Assembly (NCBI GenBank): GCA_037074615.1
Contig: CM073515.1
Span: 11,679,001 to 11,743,000, forward strand
Length of the DNA stretch: 64,000 bases
Direction: 5' to 3'
Source: Leucaena leucocephala
Taxonomy: Eukaryota; Streptophyta; Magnoliopsida; Fabales; Fabaceae
The notes beneath the pieces were generated by a model, which saw nothing but the letters and a program-made list of their open reading frames with translations, was not told the DNA's origin and searched no databases. This document shows positions 51,175-63,931 of this stretch, in pieces (position 1 is the stretch's first letter; every line of letters starts with the position of its first letter). Both the position numbers and the translations under genes were made by a program.

Positions 51175-51935
51175 TTAAAAGACGAAATATTGATTACTTA
51201 GGGAATTACATATTTCTACTATTTCCTTATTCAAGTCAATAACATAGAGATATTGCAATGGTCTTTTACAACTTGTAAATTTTATTATTATGTTGTGCAA
51301 AGTAACCCAAATGAGCATGTTATGAACATGAGTTGCTAAATCTTGTTTTCCTATTCCTCCCATTGCCAATGTCCCAATTGCTGACTCCATATCTTCCATT
51401 ATCCATTCTCATATTTCTTGGGTGTGTCTTTGAAACGCTTTTGCTGCTAAATTAGTTGTCCACAATATATAACCCTTTAGTACATCTTGGCAACAACAAA
51501 CACAAGGTCACAATAGGAATTATTTCTTTTAAATGCAATAAGTGAAAAGAGTGAAATATAAATAAATTCAACACATTAAATACATTTTGATATTTTTTTG
51601 TAGATACCCTCAAAGCCATTGGAGTGGGATTTAGCATTTCTTACCTCAGTCAATTATAGGAAGGATATATAAACTAAAATTTCATGTAAATCACTACTAA
51701 AAGGGCTGTAAATAATTTCAATTAAAATACATATCTATTTTCAAACTGACACTATTTCTCTTGACTCTAGCATCGGAAACATCTAATTTCATAGATGCCC
51801 CTCTTCCAACACTTTCCAATATTGTTTCAATTGGTCCAACCAGCTTTCTTTTAATTCCATGTATATTTAAATCTTTTTCACTTTCAACTTGTGTGTAGTG
51901 CCTTCTCGCTACTTCCCACTATATTTATTTTATAC
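51175..51935 (-). pseudogene. Decayed NB-ARC disease-resistance gene fragment, copy A
   Basis: The minus-strand reading at 51475-51175 gives TTNLAAKAFQRHTQEI, a stop, then EWIMEDMESAIGTLAMGGIG followed by KQDLATHVHNMLI. It parallels the start of the NB-ARC domain of CC-NBS-LRR proteins, where the P-loop is GMGGVGKTTL; here the lysine remains but TT has become QD. Further on, YVIDLNKE also fits the family. Upstream, 51930-51740 has an open stretch (ASMKLDVSDARVKRNSV) that may be the preceding part. The leucine-rich repeats are absent. Such proteins detect pathogen effectors; this one is dead. Confidence 0.6.
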
Positions 51936-52319
51936 TAAAAAGTTTAAATATGTTCGACACAGATCTGTCGCCAAAGACAGGGTACAGCCCCAAGGTTAAG
52001 AGATTGCTTACAAGTAACTTATGAGTTTATCTATCAAAGGAGCATTCACAGTAAAAGGAATCGAACTTGTGTTATTGTGAAATACATATATGTTCTTTAT
52101 CATCTACAATATTATTTTTCCTTTATTTAAGTACTATTGAAGAACTTTAGAGCCAAATTAAATCTTTCATAATCACTGTGAAACTGAAGTTTGTCCATAC
52201 CATCATTAGTGTTTATACATTCAGGTGCCCTTCTATATATTTAGAGCATTTAGCAATAACTAATTTGCAAGTGATGATACCTAGAATAAAGGATTTTGCT
52301 TTATGTAATTATTCGATTA

Positions 52320-52700
52320 TTGCATATAGTTAATAACAAATATACGACAATCACATCTACTTAGTGAAGAAATATGATATGGTCAAGATGCATACTTGTT
52401 TTAATAAATCTTATCATAGAAATTTAAAAAAATCATAAAACTCCCCCATTAGACTGTAACAGGATATTCCTTCTCATTTCTGAACAGAATTTTATGAATG
52501 TTTTATTACTGAAGAGATTTTCCATGGTACGCAACTACAAAAAAAAAACGATTAAATCTAAATAATTATAAGATCAACCTATTGTTTATAAATACTTACC
52601 AATTTTCATATTTCTTCACCACGTATAGCATTATCCAGAAATTGAATACTCAGGGAATGCCATATTTCTACTACTTATTTATTCAATTCAATAACATAGA
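52320..52700 (-). pseudogene. Decayed NB-ARC gene fragment, copy B
   Basis: Matches the neighbourhood of copy A: GAAGAAATATGATATGGTCAA (52371 and 50994), the segment before 52530 against the one before 51140, and TTCAATAACATAGAGATA-like sequence (near 52684 against 51234). The minus strand reads LYVIELNK and then a stop. Even more eroded than copy A. Confidence 0.5.
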
Positions 52701-52959
52701 GATAAAAATGTCCACAATTTTCTTTTCCAATTAAAAGAAGAATAAGAAGTTACTGAAAATGACCTAATGGACTAATTGAATAATTTGAAGAGATTAAAAA
52801 ATTAAATAAATAATTCTATTATAATATATGTTAAGTATCAAACATTAATATAACCATCCCATTGTTCCTTTTTCTGCCATATCTCCAAACAAATCAGATT
52901 GACCATAACTTAATATGCATATCTATCAAAACAAACTAAACAGCGCTTGAATAAGAAAA

Positions 52960-53320
52960 TAGAAGGAACAAAAGAGATGCACGAAACCCATTTCAAATAT
53001 AACATTGAAAGTCTAAAACAAAAGAAGTAACTTTAAAAACTATAAGATTTGAAACGGAAAAAAGAAGAAGAAGAAGCAGAGAAATTTACTAAGTTTAACT
53101 TGAGGTCTAGAAGATGAGCAGATAGAGGGAGAAGGAAGAAGAAGATGAGTAGGTCTTACTGGAATTTAGGAAGAACCATTGTAGAAAAACAAAAGGGACG
53201 CAAGAAACCCATTTCAAGTCTAAAACGAAAAGATAAGAAAAGGAAGTAACTTTATAAGATTTGAAAGGTAAAAAAGTAGAGAAAGTGACTTAAGTTTTAC
53301 TTGAGGTATGATAGAGATAA
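52960..53320. repeat. Direct repeat pair, about 220 bp apart
   Basis: 52960-53118 and 53182-53320 share AGAAACCCATTTCAA-like, AGTCTAAAAC and TTACTTGAGGT-like segments in the same order. Position suggests a leader or promoter of the resistance-gene relic, but this is only inferred. Confidence 0.5.
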
Positions 53321-53349
53321 GGAAGAAGATGAAATCTTGTTTGAATATG

Positions 53350-54984
53350 GAGAAGAATATAGAATCTTTAAACCCTCAGCAAGAATGCTTAAGACTGTGA
53401 CGGTGTCAAGTGAGAAGAGGGCATTGCGGAGTCAAAGAAGCTGAAGCCACACTCTGCTTGGAGATGGAGTCTGATGCGACAAGCTGCTACTTGCTTCTAT
53501 GAGCACGAAGGAGACTGATATTTTGAACGCTGCAAGTTTACTTGCTTGCTTGGACCTAGCCCTTTTATTTACTATTCTCACCACTAGGAGTAATAGATAG
53601 CTGGAGGAAAGAAAAATTTTATCTTATTATTAGGTCGTGAGTTTAACCTTCTAAAATTTTTTGTACTAATATATACATATATATATGAAATACATTAGTC
53701 AAAAGTTTTCATTTTCATCAGAAACTGATGCAATTTACTTTAGAAAAATTATATTTAAATCTTATATAAAAAATCTAATTATAAAAAAGTCCCATAAAAT
53801 TAACAAACAACGAGACTTAAATACATTTTTCCCATTTCCTTTTTCATGCTATATTGAACCCAACACCTCTTCCTGTTTCTTTTTAATATTGCCACGCCAT
53901 GACTTTGTTTGGATTGGACCGTGGAGGCAGGAAATTAAAGTATCGTCAGGAGGATGAGCAGAAAAAATAATTAATTTATAGATTATTATATCTTGATAAT
54001 GCCATATAAATTTTGTCTCTAACTTCATATTTATCATTTGTGTATATCTTTAGTTATTCATTCAATTTCTCCCTCAACACCCAACACTCAACAATGTAAT
54101 ACTCCTATAATATTTAATATATAACATATTTTATTAATTTGATTATATTAAAAAAATTAATCAAATTAATTAATATAACATATTTTTTCTAAAGTACTCT
54201 AAATATTTTTCTTAACCTTCATTCTCGTATTTTTACTTGATTATTGTTGAATGAGTATTAATAGAGATAATTAAAAAAATTGATAAATAAAAAATAAAAA
54301 ATATATTTAGTACCAAAATTAACTTATAAATTAAATTATATATATATATATATATATTTATTAAAGATAAGAGGAATGCTATATGTATGATGTGGTGGGG
54401 ATATGTTCTTTGCTATTTTTATTTGCAGTATTTTTTTAGAGTAAACCCCATAAGTAAAGAAAGACAAAGCAAATTAGTATGGTCCGAATAGGATAAAACA
54501 ACATCTATTTAGAATGACAAAGTAAACAAAGCAATAGAAATAATTATCTATAATATTAACTTCATTTTTTAATATATAATAATTTATCTTAAAAATTTAG
54601 ATTTAATAATAATTAATTAATTTAACTTTTTTAATATATTAAAATGAGAGAGGGTGAGTGAGAACCCATATTATACTATACTCTATAATATATAAATATG
54701 AATATGTTTAATTAGTACTTTTATCTAGTATTTAATATAAAAGTTAATTGATTTTTTGGGGAGATTTAGGAAGCCTAATAAAATAGATAAGTATAACTAA
54801 TGTAAGAATTAATTTATTAATTTAAGTAAATTAAAGAGTATATAATATAAATTTATATTAAATTTAATTATAATTAATTTATCTGATTTTTTAAATTATT
54901 TTTTTAATAAAAGACCACACTAGCATTAAATTCTGCTCAGGTTTGTGATGAAGCATTAGGAGATTTGTTTTTTATTCGTACGTG
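53350..54984. other. Spacer without recognised genes
   Basis: 53350-53600 has near-normal composition but no convincing frame. The rest is AT-rich with a (TA)n run at 54339-54358 and Stowaway-like motifs around 54720-54900. Confidence 0.4.
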
Positions 54985-54992
54985 GTACCAAG

Positions 54993-55768
54993 TAGGGCTG
55001 TGCACAATGCCCATGGCCCGTTATGCCCTACCCAGCCCGCAAGAAAAATGCCCTGCCCAGCCCGATTTTTACCGGGCAGGGCCTGGCATTGGGTTACAAA
55101 ATACAGCCCATGCATTTTTCGGGCTGGGCACCGGGCATAGGGGCTGCCCTGCCCTGCCCTGTCCATGAGCACCCCTTCTTTTATTTTTTTTATTTTTTCT
55201 CTATCTTAAAAGGGAGAATATGATAGCTACTGGTGATTATAAGATAATTTTAGAAATATAAGTAGGTAAGTTGTATCTTTTAATATTTATAACTATACTA
55301 ATTTTTTTTAACTTTATTAATTATCATATAATTACATTACAAATTATAATTATTTATTTTATTTTTTTAGATGCTTTATCTTTGTCAATATTAGGGAGAT
55401 TGATACAAAGTTATAATTACAAACTACTTAGATTTCAACGTGTATTTTTTATATGCAATGGATCTCAAGATTTTAATTATTATCTTTTGTTCTCTTATTC
55501 TTAGTGAATTATAGATATTATTTAACTCTTAAAGACACATGAATATGATATTATTTTAGAAATTCATAATTACAGATTTTTTTCACAACATGAGCATGAC
55601 ATCACGACTTGGGCATACCCAACCCGCCCATGCCCAGCCCGCTCATGCCCTGCCCAAAATTGTTCGGGCTTTTACCGGGTAGGGCCGGGCATCAGGCTGC
55701 AAAATATAGCCCATACATTTTTTGGGCAAGGCACCGGACAGGGGGCTGCCCTGCCATGCACACCCCTA
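54993..55768. mobile_element. hAT-type non-autonomous element with 8-bp target duplication
   Basis: 776 bp. Ends TAGGGCTGTGCACAATGCCC and (read inward from the right) TAGGGGTGTGCATGGCAGGG. Flanked by GTACCAAG (54985-54992) and GTATCAAG (55769-55776), an 8-bp duplication with one change, diagnostic of hAT. Both arms are GC-rich with repeated GCCC and GGGC words, while the middle is AT-rich. No transposase frame. Confidence 0.85.
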
Positions 55769-55776
55769 GTATCAAG

Positions 55777-57561
55777 CTTTGCTGCAGACATGGAATCAGA
55801 AAGCCATAATCTCAGTTATTTTAGGTATATTCTGTTACACCAAGCTATTTTCTTCTCTCAAGAAATCCCATTTTCATGATATATATTTTGCAACTTTAAA
55901 TTAAATCCACTGAAAGAAGGAATCGGGCCTGTAAAGAAGATGAAGCCGAAGAAGAAGAGGAGGTAAGTGATGATTGGTCCAAGAACAAGATACTATAAAA
56001 ATTTATCCTAATATTTAACATATAATTTATTTAACTAATTTAATTATATTAAAAAAATTAATTAAGTTAGTTAATAAATATTTTGTCTAAAATATCCTAA
56101 TAATATTTCTTAACTTCTTCCTTTCCCCTCTTAATTATTGTCGATAGAGTATCAATAGAGATAATTTAAGAAAAAATTGATTAATATAGAATATATATTT
56201 TATATTTAAAACTAATATCAACTCTATAATTAGATCTTATATTAAAGACCGGATGAGTATAAAATATTTCTTTAATCCTAAATATAAGAATTAGTTAACT
56301 TTTTTGAGGAGATTAAGAAGCTAAATAATTCAAAATTATGATCAATCTAATTACTTAAGATAAATTTATATTATATACTCCTTAGTTTACTAAAATTACT
56401 CAAATATAACTTATATTAGTTATAATTAACTGATTTAGTTTTCTTAATATATATAGAAAAGTTAACTGGTAGGAGTATATGTATTGGTTACATTTTTCAA
56501 AATTTTAGCTGATATGGGGTTTGTTTGGTTAACTGCCAAACCTAGGTTTTAAAAGGATTTTTAGCCTAAACTTTAGTTCAGAGAAATTTCAAAACAAACA
56601 ACTATATTTGTCCAAAAAGATTTATAGACCAAACAATAGCTTAAAAATATAGTTTTAAATAAACTATTAAGAATAGTTTCTGAAATAATAAAAGAGTATT
56701 GACTACTTATTTACTATTTGTCTCTATTTTTTCCCACTCTTTTCTCTATCTTCTTCTCTTTGCTTCTCCTTCATGTTTGTGTTGCTATATTGCTCTCCTC
56801 CATGTTGTCATCCTAATAGTCTCCACAAGTTGCCGTCGCAAATCTAGTTAGTCAGAGAAGAAATGGTAGAAATGGTAGGTCCCTATCACTCCTCACTGCT
56901 TTCAGCTCATTGCTCATTGCTACTAGCTGTGGGTCACTGCACATTGTGGGTCATTTCTCATCACGGAGATAATGAACAGTGTTGATAATTAATTTATATT
57001 TTTTATCTCATACCCTTTCTGATAATTTATAAATACAAAAAGTTATTCTAAAAATAACTATCTAAACACTTATTTTTTCATAATTTTTTTTTGTATAAAC
57101 TCTTTTCTAAAAGTTTTATTTTAAAAATTATCTAAAATTTTTTTTTTATAATTTTTTTTAAAAATCTATTCAAATACTCGTTAAGATCATAGTGGCAAAG
57201 TCTGCCTCAGACTTGTGATGAAGCATGATGAGATATCACGTGTAATTTTTATTATTTTACGTATGTTAGGTTTACTACGAGCTATTTTGTTTCTCTCAAG
57301 CAATCCCATTTTCATGATATATATATATATATATATATATTATTGCATCTGTAATTAATATATCACTTAATGAAGTTTTCCTTTTTTTCATGTTTTTCTT
57401 ATGGTTTTAGAGGAAAGGTGTGTCCGACTTTTACATTCTTGAGGCATTGTTTCAGTTTCACATGTTCCTTTTTTCAAAATTCAAATCTCATTAAATATAA
57501 TATAAAATTCAATAATTTTTTAACTTATACATTATACCCCATATAACAAATAATAAAAGGT

Positions 57562-57592
<31 letters not shown>

Positions 57593-58030
57593 AACTTCAT
57601 AAATTTATATACATTTATATAACAAATATTAAGCTTGCCACTCGAAAAGCATGATCTTCTTTGTTCACATTTTACAAAGTAAACCACCACACACTGATGG
57701 AGTTTCCCTGTTATTTTCCTTTTCCAAACTGAACCTCCCATTATCACACACAAGAATGAGTACACGCCAATTTCTGTTCACCTTCCAAACCCTCCAAATA
57801 TTTGGACCTTTACATAATATATATAGTCCTGAACAAATACTGGACATGACCCGGAACTGTGACTATGCCGGCCAACATTTAAACCCGGAGCCAGATGGCA
57901 GATTCAAATCTGATCGCCAGACTAGAGTCTAGACCTGAGCTCAGACTCAACATTGGCCAACTATAAAATATACAATGAAAATTTGAAAATATACATAAAA
58001 GTACAAAGTTCATGGATTAATAATTATCCA
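55777..58030. other. AT-rich spacer with MITE-like pieces
   Basis: 56257-56478 has Stowaway-like inverted ends (TTTAATCCTAAATATAAGAA at the left). 56510-57185 resembles AT-rich MITEs starting GGGTTTGTTTGGTTAAC. TA runs lie at 57322-57341 and 57570-57592. No gene is supported; the open frame at 57651-57932 shows no known features. Confidence 0.4.
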
Positions 58031-58033
58031 CAA

Positions 58034-58244
58034 AGACCACCAAGTGCTTGGATCAACTGGTAGGAGCTATTCTAGTTTAACTAAAGGTCTCGAGTTTAAT
58101 CCTAAGAATGCAATAGCATAAGGTGGTAGGGTTGCCGCCCATATATGTCTTACCATGGCCTGATCTGGATTAGTCAAGGCCCCGTGAAGTCTGAGTTAAA
58201 AGAGGCAGGCCCAAAATACTAGTTGCTCACACACACAAAAAAAA
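58034..58244 (+). mobile_element. tRNA-derived SINE
   Basis: An A-box-like GGATCAACTGGTAGGAGC (58050-58067) and a B-box-like GGTCTCGAGTTTAATCC (58086-58102) are followed by a 3' body with GGATTAGTCAAGGCCCCG and an A-rich tail. A related 3' fragment lies in aldehyde oxidase intron 9. Confidence 0.65.
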
Positions 58245-58441
58245 TACTCACAGATTTCTCCAATGCTGCAGCTTGATTTCATTTCCCTGCTTTTCTAAGA
58301 ATTTCTAAGATTCTCCAACCAAACAAAACCTAAGAATGTCACTGTTAAACCCACAACAACAATATAACATTTGAATCCACCAAAGGTGGCCTCATTGGCC
58401 TTGCCAGATTCAGCTTGCCATCACTAGGAGACCCAAGCAAG

Positions 58442-61400
58442 TCAGAAAGCATAATACCCCATTTCATTGCTGATATCGGAATAATATTCATTATAATTGA
58501 GATATTCCCAGAAACGAGAAAGCCCAAAGCCACCATGTTTAGGCGCCTTGGTATAGCAACGCCGCAGTTCTTTTAGATTTTTATCAAACTTCTGCTTTAT
58601 CGAAAGCACCTGCAATTCAATACAATTAGCATGTCAATTCCCTATATTTTTTTGTTTCTTAATATCTCAATTATTTGAAAATATACCCAACATTGACAAA
58701 AGACTCACATGAACCCTATAACAGATCCTTTTTTCCTTATCCAATCTATGGATGCCAATTTTGTCAAATTGGACCAAGCCAATCGGTTCAATTCGCAAAA
58801 TCAGCGAATTAATGCCTTGAAAGTCCAATACATCAAATTGACCCCATATGAACTACTGAAATTGTAAGCCTTTTCAAAGTATTTTTATGGAAAGTTACCC
58901 GTTACCCTCAAGCGATGTCCAGATATAGGAGGATCTACTAATCCGAGATCTTTCCAAACATCTCTAGAACAACGTCTACAGCTAGTATTTTTCATATTTT
59001 ATTTCCAGAATAACTCATCAGACGCGCGATTTAAAATGTTGCATGTTTTACCTGAGATATATTGATTCTGAATCTGTCAAACAAATTTTCCTGACCAATT
59101 CCTTCATCCCAGGTTCCTGCTGTAAGACACAACCGGAAATCTAGTGCACACTGTAAAATGCTCTCAATAATGCTGCCTACTGTCCGTGTTTCTTCAGAGA
59201 GGAAACATCTGCAATGAGCAATACATTATACAATGACATTCAAAACAGATTTAAGAAATATTCCTCAATGAAAACTTAATTACTGAACCAAGTGATAAAA
59301 ACTCAGATTCGGACCCTTTAATTGCGTTAAACTTCAGCAAACCCAACCTAGGATCGGCCCCACATTAAGAACCTCAGATAAGTCAACCAATAGCTCATAC
59401 AGCCCATGAAATGAAGCCCAACTCACCATGACTTGTCAAATACATGAAGGCCCGATATAATTTGTCCTAACTCCATATGGCACCCAATCTAGCATGACTC
59501 AACACCCAACACCATACTAGCGTCCAAACGCTTGTTCCCAGGCAGAGGTCAAAAGTGACCTTCCTGAACTTAAAATTTACTAAACATTCATGCCTCAACC
59601 TTTGGTCCCGTCAAATGCAAGCCAGCCCCAGCCAGGCCAACCAAACTGCAGCCACATGACACTCTTTTCCAAAGCCTAAATGCATATATATATTTATCTG
59701 TATTCTACTATTCTGTGAACAGGATTCCGCTTGCGTGGCATCAATTTATCCTTTCCTAACAACCTAATATTAGTTCTCTAATATTCATTATCATTTCTTC
59801 CTTTCCAGAAACTCTGATATTTATTATTGTGGAAAAAAAATCTTCAGGTCCGCCTTGCTATTACTTTATGAGAAGAGAACATCCAAACAAAAAGGTACAG
59901 GCCACACTATTTGCCATGTCAGTCCAGCCAAATCAAAAGCAACTAAAATGGAAGCTGATTTGGAAAAAATGGAAACAAAATAATTTGACTTCAGCTTCAA
60001 AATAATACTAATTAAAGGAATCCGGGAAATAAAATAAAGCAAAATGATCATGATTAAGGTAGGATTTCCCAATGGCATGGAGATCAAGCCTAACAACAAT
60101 TACATCAGAATTATGATAAAATTATTCACAACCCTTGATCATAAGTAATTACTGTTGTATAGTTGCCCAATATTTACTAACTGTCATGGAAATCAATAGG
60201 TAACATATAAAGTATAAACTTACATGCGCAATGCATTGGCAAGATATTCCGCGTGAACTGACTCTAGATCCATCATATCATTCACCTACATAAGTTGCAC
60301 ATTATACAAAAGATGCATCAAAATAAAGAGAAACAAATCAGATCAAGGTATTCATATCAAGCAAACTCTGCCGCATATGATCAAAAGTGATCAAAGATTA
60401 TAACACCCAAGTGTATTGACTTGACTCATCTCTGTAGACATCTATGTCTGTCTGATGGACTTTCAGCAATTGGACCCACATTTAATGGGCCAAGCCTAAG
60501 TGAGGAGTGTGTGAGGTTTGTGTGTGTGGTGTGTGTACTAGAGAGAGAGGGGTGCGTGTGATGTACAGATGTATATATTTGGGCAGGGGTTTGGTGTAGG
60601 ATTAAGTAGATTGTGGTTTAGTGAGGGAGGGCCCTGGTCTCTCGAATATCAGGTTGGGCGTGGAGGGAGTTCATCTTTCTTCATCATTTTTACTTTATGC
60701 TTTGAAGTTGTAATCTGTTAGTAAGATTAGTTAGAGTGTTGTTTATCAGTTCCAGTAGCTTATTTTCAGTGAGTTTAAGCTTCAGTTCTGCTGTGAATCT
60801 CTTTTTCCCAACTATTTGGGATATTTAATAAAAATTCAGTGTTAGATTTTCATCATTTGGCTTGGGCCCCATCACTGTCACAATTTTTACGTTGCTAGAA
60901 CTTCATTCCAATTTTACCAGAATGTCCCAAAGGTTAATTGACATTTATAAAACCATAATGAAGAAGCTGCTAGGTTAGAAACTAAATGCCTGTTGATTTA
61001 GGAGTCTTGTAGTTATACCTTAAGATTACTTTTACTATGCTGTTAAGAAAACGGACTAATGCAGCATGGGAAGACCGAATTATATGTTCATATTTTTACT
61101 CAACAATCACATTAGTAACTAGGTAATTACGATAATTTTGGATATAAATGGAGATTTTGAAAGAATTTTCATTTAGGATTATGTCAACTAGTATCGTAGA
61201 AAACTAACAGGATAAGGATACCTGCTATCATTATGAAATCTTATACCATTGTTAGTTTTTTCCCCCCATTGAATGCCTATAAATAGACCTATATATCAAA
61301 GGACTTGGTTTATGATAGAACACAATAGCGTCATGCAATCCATGTAACTGACCCCACCTAATGAGATAAGGCTTAGTGTTGCCTATAAATAGGCCTCTAG

Positions 61401-63931
61401 TCATGTCATTAGAATTTATTTCTAAAATAAATAATGAACAAACAAGTAGGAGAAGAGACTTCAGACCTTATGCTGAAGAGAATGAAGAAACCTGCACCAT
61501 GATACATGAGATAATTGTGACTCTACATACTGCTGCAAAGTAGAAACAAAATGGCTGACCTGGTGCCTGGCATAGAAAGTAAAGCCAAAAGTACTTAGAG
61601 ATACGTACATGTATGGAGAAGAAATTCAAAATCAATGGTAAAAGTTAATTCAAGGAACTCTGCAAGACAATGTTCATTAGATTCCACTAAAATCATAGAG
61701 GTTAAATTACAAATTATAATAACTTAAATCTAAATATTTTCCATGCCAAATACCATACACATTGAAGACAAATATCGATTTGTCCTCATACTATTAATAA
61801 TGAAAAATATAATTTTAAATATTTATTAATGTAGTATAATAATGATAATATTCATTAAAATTAAAAAATAAAGCCATGCAATAGGACAAAATAAAAAAAA
61901 TATAACCAAACTAAAAATAAATGCATTACTATATAAAGTAAGTCTTTATATATATCATAAATGATAAACATGTGATCGTAATTATTATTTTAGTCAAATA
62001 GAATTTTATAGTTTATTCTGTTATTCCAGAGCATTGTTTTACATTGAGTAGAGATAATGTGATAGTCGATGGTATATTATAAATTATTTTTAACAAATGA
62101 TGATAGGAAATTTCTTGAAAACATTTAATTTGTTCCATTTGTTTGATAAAATTTACTTTTATCATTAATATAAAAAATAATTATGTCTTTAAAAGTATGC
62201 ATTTTAGACTATGAAATATTAAGAAACTGGATAAATAATTTTAAAGATGGAGAAGTTAAAAATTCTAGGGATCGATATAAAAAATTTGAGGGAGACTGAA
62301 TTAAATTTTTTTAAAAAAAATATTTATGTCGTTACACACACGCTATACAAGATCAACAAAAATTACGAGGGAAGGGGGTTTGCCCTTTTGGTATAACCAT
62401 CCCTGAGTCCACACATATCAGAGACACAACCTGACCACCCCAATACCCTATTACAAGCCCCATACCCCCAAGAGCCTTTCCACCATAATAGAGTTGTAAT
62501 AAGGTCCCATGAATAGGTCAAAGATAAAAACCAATCTACAAAACGTGATCCAGATAAAATGTACACAAAAGAAACAGTAGTTTCCATTCATACCTCAGCT
62601 TTATTAACATATTAAGCTGGCCCACTTCATGTTGGTAAAGTTCAGAATTCAGTTTTTTCCTGGTCGTGTGCACCAAATCCTGTTCAGCAAAATTCAAAAG
62701 AAAATTCAACACTAGTACACAATCAGAGGTCCCACATTCTCACTTCCCATGAGTATTCAGAATTTAAGGCGACTACAAACACAAGCATACTAAGATACCA
62801 AACTTCGTACATCACAAAAATTGCAGACTCTTTTCAGCTTACCATTTTACCATTAGAAATAATTTAACTTTGAAAAGCAAAATGGGAGAGAGGGTACGTG
62901 TTTTCAAATTAATTCTTTTCCAAAGAAAAAAATCCGTGTCAAACACAGGAATAGGCAAATGTGACTGATAAAGTACATAAAGAAACAAGCACAGCACTTG
63001 CTAGGTCCACTACAAAACAACGAAAGAACATGTTACCAGAACAGAAACACATTCAGCAAGAATATCTATAAATAAAATCAATGAAGAGGGTATAGCTAAT
63101 AACACAGAATTCTAATAGTTAATTTTACCAAAAGCTCAAACATAGAAATCAAGGCATATCATGTTTGTGTCTTGACATCCAATAACTTAAACTATTATAT
63201 TGTTATAAATATAGGATATGGTTTTTTTTCTAACCAAAAGCTCTCTGAGCTTGCCAAGGCCACTCCCTCTCATGAGATTCATAGGAAGCAATTCGTGGAG
63301 AGAGTTATAAGATGTTTAAAAGATATGATATAAACAAATCTAGGATGGTCAATGATACAAAGTGAAAAACGGGGGAATTTTAAGAGAAGCCAAACCTTAA
63401 GAGAGCGCCAAACATCACTCAATGAAAATATTGCAAGCTTCACTTGTATTAGAAAGCTGAATATATCAGCATATATCTCCAATGCAGCAGGTGTCAAAAT
63501 AATGTTGACTGGCCAATCCACACGGTAACCCAGTCCTAAGAAATCAAAAGAGCGGACTCCTGCCAGTATTTACAGTTCCACGGTCAGATAGCAGTATTCA
63601 ATTTTCTACCACTCATAACTGGATGGAATTGCTGAAATAAGACAAAATAAATAAAAAATGACAGGAAATGATAAACATAAATAACAAATCTCAACAAAAA
63701 CCTATTTGCTGCAGCTTTTGTTAATACAATAGAGGTTTTCTTCACATAAACGAAAATAGTATGACGTATACCAATAGTTGATATCGAGAATGGCATTTTC
63801 CCATGTCCTTTCACGTACACAAACAACCTATCTTTATTACAGTCATTTTCACATGAAGACTTCTGAATTGACGACTCAAGAAGACCTTGAATTTCTGGAA
63901 GTCTCTCATTTGCTTCTGTAACAGACCACCT
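58442..63931 (-). CDS. Gamma-tubulin complex component (GCP5-like), C-terminal part
   Basis: Seven exons on the minus strand: 63931-63772, 63559-63396, 62679-62594, 61566-61467, 60285-60224, 59208-59052, 58609-58442. All have GT..AG borders and an unbroken frame of 298 residues to the stop; the upstream part lies outside the window. Typical Spc97/Spc98 (GCP) C-terminal motifs are seen: LGYRVDWPVNIILTPAALEI, FSFLIQVKLAIFSLSDVWRS, HFVSTLQQYVESQL, ESVHAEYLANALRICFL and FWEYLNYNEYYSD. The family builds the gamma-tubulin ring complex that nucleates microtubules. GCP5 is preferred over GCP4 or GCP6 from remembered wording of plant sequences and is less certain than the family. Confidence 0.85.
60399..60890 (+). 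mobile_element. Possible solo LTR in a GCP intron
   Basis: A block of distinctly richer composition within the intron. It starts TATAACACCCAAG, has a TATA-like TGTATATATTTGGGC (60570) and an AATAAAAATTC signal (60829), and ends near CACTGTCACA. No convincing target duplication, so the limits are uncertain. Confidence 0.4.
61274..61392. mobile_element. Truncated Au-like SINE with 13-bp target duplication
   Basis: TGCCTATAAATAG occurs exactly at 61274-61286 and 61380-61392. The 93 bp between end in CTGACCCCACCTAATGAGAT followed by AAGGCTTAGTGTT, like the 3' end of plant Au SINEs. It lies in a GCP intron. Confidence 0.7.

Noticed and set aside
54965..55223. Overlapping open frames in the GC-rich arm of the hAT element
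   Set aside because: They result from repeated GCCC/GGGC words lacking stops, not from a gene.
57651..57932. 93-codon plus-strand open frame
   Set aside because: No recognisable domain, no splice or promoter context and overlapping open frames on the other strand; probably chance.
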